Assembly (NCBI GenBank): GCA_947448095.1
Contig: CANFNN010000222.1
Coordinates: 1-5,149 of the forward strand
Reading direction: 5' to 3'
Source: Bacteriovoracaceae bacterium
Lineage (GTDB): Bacteria > Bdellovibrionota > Bacteriovoracia > Bacteriovoracales > Bacteriovoracaceae
DNA length: 5,149 nucleotides
Of the stretch, positions 1-5,149 are shown piece by piece (within the stretch, counting starts at the first letter, position 1; each line of letters begins with the position of its first letter). Under the pieces are notes generated by a model that ran no database searches, had not been told where the DNA came from, and saw only the letters and a program-made list of their open reading frames with translations. The position numbers and the translations under genes were made by a program.

Positions 1-1042
1 AGTCCTCTTTGGCGAGTTTGAGATTCAATGCCTGATCTGTCACCCAGGGAGCAGAAATTTGAAACGAGGGCTTTCGCATGAAGGTCCGGATCACCATATT
101 CGTTTTTCCTAAGATTGACTGCGGAAGAGTCGTCAGAAAATTTGAAACCTCAGCGTCACTCATATAGGAAAATGTGTCTGAGAGAGAATAAAAGTCGTGA
201 GGCGTTTCTTTTAACAGCTCTAAGAGATTTTTTTGATGAAAGTGAATTTCGGTTTTTGATTCTTTAATCTTATAAAAAAGCTCTTCACTGCATTCGGCGG
301 GAAAGGCTTCTTTGTAGGTCACTTTATTTAAAAAAATCATTTGGAGAAAATAATTCCCTTTGACCCAGGTATTCTGAAACAGGTCATTGAATTCTCCTGA
401 GACGTATTGAGCCGCCGAAACCTGCATAGTGTTTTTTCCCTTACTTCCGGCAAATGATCCCTTATAAAGAAGTTTGTTTGCTACCCATCCATTCATAACA
501 ATTTTTGAATAGAGATCAAAAAGTTTAGGCTTCCAGAATTGGGAGATGATTTGCTTTTGCTTTGACATATCCTCTGCGGCAAATACAGGAGCAATATTTC
601 CGAAAGTAAACTTTTGAAAAATTCTTCCAAGCTTCATAAAGTGAGATTCCCAGCGGCCGAGATAAATATATCCGCGTGAACTCCAGTCTTTTTCAAACCG
701 TTTCCAAAAAGCTTGGTCTTCACTTGAGAGCTCAAGCTTCTTCATGAGATCCATTCTATCACTTCCCGAGTTCTCAGTCAGATAGCCTAAGAAATATAGG
801 TAGTCTTGATAGCTTAATTTTTTGATCGCCTCTAAGCGAAGACGAAAGAGCTTTAACTGGGCTTCTGATAAATCCACAATGTGTAAATGCTTGGGATTTT
901 TCGCAAGCAAGGGAATCACGCGGCTACCTGAGCCACAAACCGCAAAAAATGAATTCGCATTTTCTGGAGCAAGCCTGTATTCAACCCACGTGTCTTCATT
1001 GGCCAAAGAGTAATTGAGACCATGAAAGTATTTTTCACTCAT
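1..1042 (-). CDS. DUF3419 / BtaA-like SAM:3-amino-3-carboxypropyl transferase (3' end cut by window edge)
   Basis: The first 347 residues are visible; the frame is still open at base 1, so the C-terminus is missing. The protein resembles DUF3419, whose characterised member BtaA transfers the 3-amino-3-carboxypropyl group of S-adenosylmethionine to diacylglycerol, the first step of betaine-lipid (DGTS) synthesis. Seen in the sequence: an N-terminal NYSLANEDTWVEY segment (10-22), a SAM-binding motif CGSGSR (36-41), an acidic VDLSEAQL strand end (56-63), LGYL (85-88), YLGRWESHF (127-135), and a late LSDTFSYMSD motif (287-296) followed by the strand MVIRTFMRKP (316-325), as expected for a Rossmann methyltransferase-like core. 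The start is fixed because an in-frame TAA lies 18 bases upstream. Its ATG overlaps the stop of the preceding GNAT-like gene by ATGA, so translation is probably coupled. No BtaB-like N-methyltransferase is visible, so the acceptor and final product are open. The family call is firm; the substrate is not. Confidence 0.85.
   Translation of the reverse strand, partial: MSEKYFHGLNYSLANEDTWVEYRLAPENANSFFAVCGSGSRVIPLLAKNPKHLHIVDLSEAQLKLFRLRLEAIKKLSYQDYLYFLGYLTENSGSDRMDLMKKLELSSEDQAFWKRFEKDWSSRGYIYLGRWESHFMKLGRIFQKFTFGNIAPVFAAEDMSKQKQIISQFWKPKLFDLYSKIVMNGWVANKLLYKGSFAGSKGKNTMQVSAAQYVSGEFNDLFQNTWVKGNYFLQMIFLNKVTYKEAFPAECSEELFYKIKESKTEIHFHQKNLLELLKETPHDFYSLSDTFSYMSDAEVSNFLTTLPQSILGKTNMVIRTFMRKPSFQISAPWVTDQALNLKLAKED
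1039..1042 (-). other. ATGA stop/start overlap coupling the GNAT-like and DUF3419 genes
   Basis: On the minus strand the bases read ATGA: the ATG opens the DUF3419 gene and the TGA closes the GNAT-like gene. Only a weak AAGG lies upstream (1053-1056, 10 bases from the ATG). Re-initiation by ribosomes finishing the upstream gene is therefore the likely way this start is used. Confidence 0.9.
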
Positions 1043-2112
1043 AGAGAAATTGCCTTTTTAACTAAAATATAATCATGACTCCAGGATAGCCACATCCACT
1101 TTTGACTGTTCTTGGCGATGGTTTCACTCGCTAGTCCCGTTCGGACCATTGCCGAGATGGTGCCTTTTTTATTTAATTGCCAGGACTTTTGAGCAGCACT
1201 ATAGATCATGCCCGAAGAGAGCTTAAGACCTTGGAATTTTTTTCGAAGAGCAATTGATTTAATAACGAGATAATCCCCATCATAAAAAGCAAAAAGAAAA
1301 CCTGCCACCTCACCATGAGGATCAAGCAAGACGCAAGAAGGGGAGAAGTCATACAGCGAGAGTGCCCCGGCATAAAGATGGGAAAACGTTTTCAAGTCGA
1401 TGGGTTCAAATAAAAGAGCATCACTAAAAGCGTCGTGACTGATGTCGTGAAAAACTGGAAGTTCTTTTTCCACAAAGTTTTTCATATCAAAGGGTCTTAA
1501 GGAAAATCCCATCTCTTTAATTCGGTTAAAGGATTTTTTGAGATGCCCAGCTCCGATACAGTAGTCACCAATTCTAAAATGAGGAAATACGACGGAATTA
1601 AAAAACGCAAAGTCAGAAAAACCTAAATCTTTAAATAGCTCAAGATATTCTGGGGGGGTGGTGGCTTCCCACTTAAAGCGAGGGAAAAACTTCCGTCCTG
1701 GCACTGAGAAACGGTAACTAAACCAGGTATTGATATCTACCGGGGCAAAGACTTCATGAATATCCTGGGCCTTAAACCATTTAAAGATCTCACCCATGGC
1801 AAATTGAAACGCCATTTTTAATTTTGGATGTTTTAAATTGATTTCAAAAAAACCAATGGTCCCGTGATGAGCAAGACCTTTACAAGGCCTAGTGCTAAAT
1901 CGCAGAAGAGGAGTTTTTGAATCTTCTTCTTTCACCATCCAAAAGCTTGCGTCTTGTTGTTTACCCCAATGAATAAGTCTTCTGGTTTGATCGATGCTCA
2001 TCAAGTCTTTGGCATATTCAGGGGATCTGAACTGAAACGGAAGTGAGAGGAATTCTTCGATGAATTCTGTGTCATTTAAATCCTTTAATTCGATTAAAAT
2101 CATTTCACTCAT
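1039..2112 (-). CDS. Putative acyltransferase with two GNAT-like halves
   Basis: A complete 357-residue soluble protein without signal peptide or membrane segment. It looks like a tandem GNAT-fold protein of the kind annotated as GNAT-family N-acetyltransferase. The first half carries GTIGFFEINLKHPKL (84-98), a helix and strand rich in Trp/Phe with VFAPVDINTW (121-130), and PPEYLELFKDLGF (153-165), which resembles the family pattern of a proline-tyrosine loop followed by a helix ending in Gly-Phe. The second half has GEVAGFLFAFYDGDYLVIKSIALR in two strands (267-290), then KKFQGLKLSSGM (291-302), which sits where the acyl-CoA pyrophosphate loop (Q/RxxGxG/A) is expected but is degenerate, and a C-terminal strand near 344-353. 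Acyl-CoA-dependent acylation of an amine is the family expectation; the substrate is unknown, and the imperfect CoA loop leaves room for another acyl donor or a non-catalytic role. The ATG directly follows the stop of the upstream phosphotransferase gene and has a good GGAAG site 5 bases away from that stop-start pair's ATG. A second ATG at codon 4 is possible. Confidence 0.65.
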   Translation of the reverse strand: MSEMILIELKDLNDTEFIEEFLSLPFQFRSPEYAKDLMSIDQTRRLIHWGKQQDASFWMVKEEDSKTPLLRFSTRPCKGLAHHGTIGFFEINLKHPKLKMAFQFAMGEIFKWFKAQDIHEVFAPVDINTWFSYRFSVPGRKFFPRFKWEATTPPEYLELFKDLGFSDFAFFNSVVFPHFRIGDYCIGAGHLKKSFNRIKEMGFSLRPFDMKNFVEKELPVFHDISHDAFSDALLFEPIDLKTFSHLYAGALSLYDFSPSCVLLDPHGEVAGFLFAFYDGDYLVIKSIALRKKFQGLKLSSGMIYSAAQKSWQLNKKGTISAMVRTGLASETIAKNSQKWMWLSWSHDYILVKKAISL

Positions 2113-4833
2113 TTAATCTTCCAGTATCCTGATTTCACCCTTCGAAGCATCCATCCTGACTCTCATCCCAGTTTTGAGTTTTTTCATGAGTCCCCCGGTC
2201 ACTCCCACAATGGTAGGAATGCCCAGCTCTCTTGCCACGACCGCTGAATGAGATAAAAGACTTCCTCTTTCAATTAAGAGCCCTGAAGTCGACGGAAAAA
2301 GAGGAACCCAGCCTGGATCGGTTCTCTCAGAGACCATGATCTCTCCGTTGAGACCCTCGGCGTCTTTGGCCTCGCGAACCACTCTCACAATTCCCTCAAC
2401 GATTCCCGGTGAACAAGGAGTTCCAATCAAGACATTAGGATCATCAGAAACGGGTTCTTCTCCGATAAGTAGATCTTGCTCAGCGATAATTTGAGGGAAA
2501 TTAATGTTGGCCCCCACCGCCCCTTCAGTGTAAAAACGATCTGGCGGCTGAGGAGTATTTCGGTATTCCTCAAATTGTTTTTTTCGAACAGCTGCAAGGT
2601 TTTTAAAATCCACTTCAAAAGATCTTCCTTCCTGAAAGGCAGAGATCTCATCAATACTGAGATAAAAAATATCCATGGGCCCATCAATCACTTTGATCTC
2701 ATGAAATTTTCGGCCAAGTGCCTTAAAGATTCTTCGACAAATCCCAAACACATTGGTTCGAAGCAGACGAAGGTCTTCTCTGTCTTTTACTGCTACACGC
2801 GCTTGATTCAGAATAAAGAGATAGATTTTAAGTTTTGGCCCACCGAGGTTGGCATGAACAACTTTCAGCGCATTGGCGGAAGTTTCTTTTTCTCTTTCAA
2901 TGATTTCATCAACAGAAGTATTCTTCATCCTGACAAAGCTGATAATCGCTTCCAGGGCAAAGGTCGGATCCTCATGCAGATCGATGGATTCAAGTTTCAA
3001 TTCATTAATACAGCGAAAGCCGTAAGCATCAATAAATTGATTAAAATCTTTAAAAATTTCTGGTTCTTTTCCGCTTCTTAATTCTGCCAGTACTTGTTTA
3101 CTAGGAGTGGTGATAAACCATTCCCGAAATTGAGAATCTCCGCGATCAATTTTTCGCGCTATCCGCATCAAGATTCTAGTCGGCTCAGTACTGGGTAAAT
3201 CACCCTGACCACTGAGTAAATCATTATACAGGGAGGGAGAATTATCTTTTTTAATCCATTTCTCAGTCAGACTCTTCAAAATCCCAAAGAACAGCATACA
3301 GCGGGTATCACTGATAATAGGAGCTTTCCATTTGAATAAAAGATCCTCGTTTAATTGATCATAGGCCGCTATGAGTTCCTGGATGTTTTTTGCATCATAG
3401 TCTTGTTTTTTGGCAACTGAGTACACTCGTTCAAAATCTGCTTTGAACTGTGCGACTGATTTTTTTACATTGAAAATGCGCCACAAATTTCGAAAAAGAA
3501 TGAAGATATTTCGAAAAAATGAATAGGGTGGCGGATTTTTAGTAAAGTCAAATAAAGCGGCGAGTTCAGGTCTGAGGTTTTGTTTCACCCCCATCATGGT
3601 TTCCATGAAGCCTTTTGAGGTGCCTGCAAAGGGGAAGAGAAAAATCATCTTATACCAGTTGCCTAGGTTGTAATAAACTCTGCCTCGAATTAAACCCAGC
3701 ATGTTTCTAAAAGTGATTTCATTGGCCTTGATGACATCTGCCGGAACCCCCATGACTTCACAGTACTGCAGATAAACCTGACGGTAAGCTTTGGAGACGT
3801 GACTAAAGGTGAGGGGAGTTGTGACTCCGTTATAAGACTCAGTAATATTTGAATTATCCCATAAGATAAATTCCACACCTTTTACTGATTTTTTATAAAA
3901 TCCCTCAGGAGGCAAATTGGTGATAGGTCTGGTTTGAACGCAGAAGAATTCCCCTTTTTCAAAGGCCCATTCAATATCTTGGGGAAGGCCTAGAGTCGCT
4001 TCAAGTTTAATCATCGCCATACTAATGGTACTGAGCTCATTATCTGTAAGTGAGGCGATATCCTGTTTGGCGGTCTCTACCGTTTTCTTCTCAAGCCCTC
4101 CATTTAGGCCTTTCACAAAATAAAATTCTTTTTTTACCAGGTGGGGTTCAATTCCAAAGCCCGAAGTGGTTTCGTTTGGTCTTTGAATGTAGAAGTGATC
4201 GGCATCAAGTTCTCCGCTCACGAGTCCTTCGCCTATGCCGTAGACGGAGCTTACAATCATTTGTTCGCGCTTAAGATGATGAATGGGGTTTCGGCTAAAT
4301 CCCACTCCCGCAACATCTGCAAAGACCATCTTTTGAATAATGACACCCATACCAAACTTATCTGTACTGATTCCCCTCTCAAGTCTGTAAGCACGGGCCC
4401 TCTCCGTAAAGGCTGAGGCCCAGCACATTTTGATACTTAAAAGAATTTGTTCAATACTTGTTTGATGAAGGTAACTTGAAAATAGGCCGGCAAATGAATT
4501 GTCGGCGGAATCTTCTCCGATTCCGCTGGATCTCACGGCAAAGGTGCAGCCGGGAGGAAATTTTTCACTGATGACCTTTTTAAGCTCAGATTCTAGTTCT
4601 GAATTAATCGCCTGAGCGAGAAAAAGTTTTTCCACTTCCTGATGACTTAAAATCCAAAGATTTTGATCTTTATAGAGTTTTAAAAATTGATCAAAGGCAG
4701 GAGTCGCGAGGCTGATCCATGGTGGGACGTTGACGCCTGCGGCTTCGAGCCTCGCCATGTTGGTCGCCTTACCACCATCAAATTGGTCAAGTTCTTCAAT
4801 TGAAGTCTTTACGTCATGAATATATTTTTTCAT
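2113..4833 (-). CDS. PEP synthase-like / rifampin phosphotransferase-like enzyme (ATP-grasp plus C-terminal phospho-histidine domain)
   Basis: A complete 906-residue protein. Residues about 1-305 form the PEP synthase/PPDK N-terminal ATP-grasp domain: GGKATN with Lys22, AVRSSGIGED (99-108) with Arg101, NSFAGLFSSYL (112-122), ARAYRLERGI (146-155), IIQKMVFADVAGVGFSRNP (165-183), YGIGEGLVSGELDADHF (198-214), and PQDIEWA through QTRPIT (284-305) with Glu288, Gln300 and Arg302. Residues about 310-790 are a large, mostly helical central domain with NITESYNGVTTPLTFSH (329-345), YGFRCINELKLES (604-616) and REDLRLLRTNVFG (685-697). Residues about 800-906 are the swivelling PEP-utiliser domain: GTPCSPGIVEGIVRVV (804-819) and GSLLSHSAVVARELGIPTIVG (857-877), whose His862 is the expected phosphorylated histidine. 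The PEP-binding TIM barrel of PpsA is absent, and the His domain is last, as in rifampin phosphotransferase. In that family ATP gives its beta-phosphate, via the histidine, to an alcohol, leaving AMP and Pi. The substrate here is unknown; automatic annotation as PEP synthase would be misleading. An in-frame TAA six codons upstream fixes the start. Confidence 0.88.
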   Translation of the reverse strand: MKKYIHDVKTSIEELDQFDGGKATNMARLEAAGVNVPPWISLATPAFDQFLKLYKDQNLWILSHQEVEKLFLAQAINSELESELKKVISEKFPPGCTFAVRSSGIGEDSADNSFAGLFSSYLHQTSIEQILLSIKMCWASAFTERARAYRLERGISTDKFGMGVIIQKMVFADVAGVGFSRNPIHHLKREQMIVSSVYGIGEGLVSGELDADHFYIQRPNETTSGFGIEPHLVKKEFYFVKGLNGGLEKKTVETAKQDIASLTDNELSTISMAMIKLEATLGLPQDIEWAFEKGEFFCVQTRPITNLPPEGFYKKSVKGVEFILWDNSNITESYNGVTTPLTFSHVSKAYRQVYLQYCEVMGVPADVIKANEITFRNMLGLIRGRVYYNLGNWYKMIFLFPFAGTSKGFMETMMGVKQNLRPELAALFDFTKNPPPYSFFRNIFILFRNLWRIFNVKKSVAQFKADFERVYSVAKKQDYDAKNIQELIAAYDQLNEDLLFKWKAPIISDTRCMLFFGILKSLTEKWIKKDNSPSLYNDLLSGQGDLPSTEPTRILMRIARKIDRGDSQFREWFITTPSKQVLAELRSGKEPEIFKDFNQFIDAYGFRCINELKLESIDLHEDPTFALEAIISFVRMKNTSVDEIIEREKETSANALKVVHANLGGPKLKIYLFILNQARVAVKDREDLRLLRTNVFGICRRIFKALGRKFHEIKVIDGPMDIFYLSIDEISAFQEGRSFEVDFKNLAAVRKKQFEEYRNTPQPPDRFYTEGAVGANINFPQIIAEQDLLIGEEPVSDDPNVLIGTPCSPGIVEGIVRVVREAKDAEGLNGEIMVSERTDPGWVPLFPSTSGLLIERGSLLSHSAVVARELGIPTIVGVTGGLMKKLKTGMRVRMDASKGEIRILED
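2118..2122 (-). promoter_or_regulatory. Shine-Dalgarno site for the GNAT-like gene
   Basis: The minus strand reads GGAAG inside the last codons of the phosphotransferase gene, with 5 bases (ATTAA, including the stop codon) before the ATG at 2112. Of the three junctions in the window this has the best placed ribosome binding site, and it supports the ATG at 2112 over the one three codons later. Confidence 0.6.
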
Positions 4834-4834
4834 A

Positions 4835-5149
4835 TTAATTTCTTGTCCTTAAAAACCACATGATCGCAGGAGCTGCTACCACAATGAGTGCTGAGAGAGT
4901 GGCCACTCCTTCAATTTTTTTGTAGCTTTCGGGTTGTTGAATCCATTTTAAAAGCATGAGTTCAAGCGCCATCAAGGGAAGAATCATCCAGACCCCAAAG
5001 CCTGTCATGAAGGAGCCTGCGGCCATGAGACAAATAAAAACGCTGCAAATGAATACCGTGGGGGCCGGGCCATAATGTTGGGCATAGGTTTGGGCCATCT
5101 TGTGCGCTTTAGGATTAAGCTTGCGGCAGATTTCAAAACAAAAAGAAGC
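4835..5149 (-). CDS. C-terminal part of a UbiA-like prenyltransferase-type membrane protein (5' end cut by window edge)
   Basis: The frame is open from the right edge to a TAA at 4835, giving 104 visible residues. An ATG at 5098 would make an 87-residue protein, but it has no Shine-Dalgarno site, and the 17 codons before it read on without a stop, so the real start is most likely outside the window. Those codons plus the following ones show FEICRKLNPKAHK then TYAQHYG (fragment residues 5-17 and 21-27). This resembles a motif I recognise from many UbiA-family proteins: an E-x-x-R-K-x-x-x-P stretch followed by TYxxxxG at the end of a cytoplasmic loop. After it come about three hydrophobic segments (fragment residues about 29-50, 51-68 and 80-100), and the protein ends in RTRN, a positive tail typical of the cytoplasmic side. 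UbiA enzymes transfer prenyl or related groups from a diphosphate within the membrane; the catalytic Asp-rich motifs would lie upstream, outside the window. It precedes the phosphotransferase gene by 1 base, so it is probably in the same operon. The assignment rests on one motif and the topology. Confidence 0.5.
   Translation of the reverse strand, partial: ASFCFEICRKLNPKAHKMAQTYAQHYGPAPTVFICSVFICLMAAGSFMTGFGVWMILPLMALELMLLKWIQQPESYKKIEGVATLSALIVVAAPAIMWFLRTRN
4846..4850 (-). promoter_or_regulatory. Weakly placed Shine-Dalgarno (AAGGA) for the phosphotransferase gene
   Basis: The minus strand reads AAGGA within the last codons of the upstream membrane protein gene, but 12 bases before the ATG at 4833, which is longer than usual. 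With the upstream TAA only 1 base from this ATG (TAATATG), translational coupling probably helps initiation. Confidence 0.4.

Noticed and set aside
822..1013. A 63-codon plus-strand open frame
   Set aside because: It is antisense to the SAM-binding N-terminus of the DUF3419 gene and shows no family pattern.
1040..2112. Identical first bases (ATGAGTGAAA) of the GNAT-like and DUF3419 genes as a possible repeat
   Set aside because: Only ten bases match and Met-Ser-Glu is a common protein start; the sequences diverge at once.
2476..3081. A 201-codon open frame on the plus strand
   Set aside because: It lies antisense within the phosphotransferase gene, whose motifs and frame are clear; the plus-strand product has no recognisable family pattern. 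It is a shadow frame.
2427..3878. Two minus-strand open frames of 86 and 62 codons (2427-2687 and 3690-3878)
   Set aside because: Both are out-of-frame readings inside the 906-residue gene, with no conserved features.
4050..4416. Two overlapping plus-strand open frames of 74 and 91 codons
   Set aside because: Both are antisense to the conserved ATP-grasp domain and overlap each other in different frames; the peptides look random.
2113..4833. Canonical phosphoenolpyruvate synthase (ppsA)
   Set aside because: The C-terminal PEP-binding barrel is missing and the His domain is at the end of the chain, so the symbol was not assigned.
2113..4833. A rifampin resistance gene (rph)
   Set aside because: The domain order fits, but the operon context points to biosynthesis and nothing seen proves a rifamycin-binding pocket; kept only as a family resemblance.
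4835..5098. A stand-alone 87-residue membrane protein, possibly DUF2244-like because of a small-residue and LALEL-like helix pattern
   Set aside because: The frame is open to the window edge, the ATG has no ribosome site, and the upstream codons add a UbiA-like motif that explains the protein better.
1..5149. Internal promoters, terminators, tRNA genes, CRISPR or insertion sequences
   Set aside because: The genes abut or overlap with no intergenic space, and no hairpin with a T-run, cloverleaf, regular repeat or transposase sequence was seen.

Overview
The window is one tightly packed gene string, all on the minus strand, so transcription runs from the right edge to the left edge. It holds two complete genes and two genes cut by the window ends. 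In transcription order they are: (1) the C-terminal end of a membrane protein that looks like a UbiA-family prenyltransferase (4835-5149, cut at the right edge); (2) a 906-residue phosphotransferase of the PEP synthase / rifampin phosphotransferase type (2113-4833); (3) a 357-residue protein with two GNAT-like halves (1039-2112); and (4) a DUF3419 (BtaA-like) S-adenosylmethionine:3-amino-3-carboxypropyl transferase (1-1042, cut at the left edge).

The junctions are extreme: 1 base between genes 1 and 2, 0 bases between genes 2 and 3 (stop codon directly followed by ATG, in the same frame), and a 4-base ATGA overlap between genes 3 and 4. There is no room for an internal intergenic promoter or terminator, so the four genes almost certainly form one polycistronic, translationally coupled unit. 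Its promoter lies to the right of the window and its terminator to the left. No RNA gene, repeat array, insertion sequence or CRISPR was seen, and no stretch over 300 bases lacks a gene.

The organism is bacterial: Shine-Dalgarno-like sites, an operon with overlapping genes, and bacterial families. Base composition is moderately AT-rich by eye and the proteins are rich in Lys and Phe. This would fit a Bdellovibrionota or other deltaproteobacterium-like lineage, but that placement is a weak impression and not shown by the sequence.

The genes suggest a shared pathway. A UbiA-type enzyme works in the membrane on prenyl or other lipid diphosphates. A DUF3419 enzyme moves the 3-amino-3-carboxypropyl group of SAM, in the known case onto diacylglycerol to build betaine-lipid head groups. 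A GNAT-type enzyme could acylate an amine. A PEP-synthase-like enzyme with a C-terminal phospho-histidine domain could phosphorylate a small molecule or lipid alcohol with ATP. Together they look like a small biosynthetic cassette for an unusual polar lipid or prenyl-derived compound. This is inference; no single gene proves the product.
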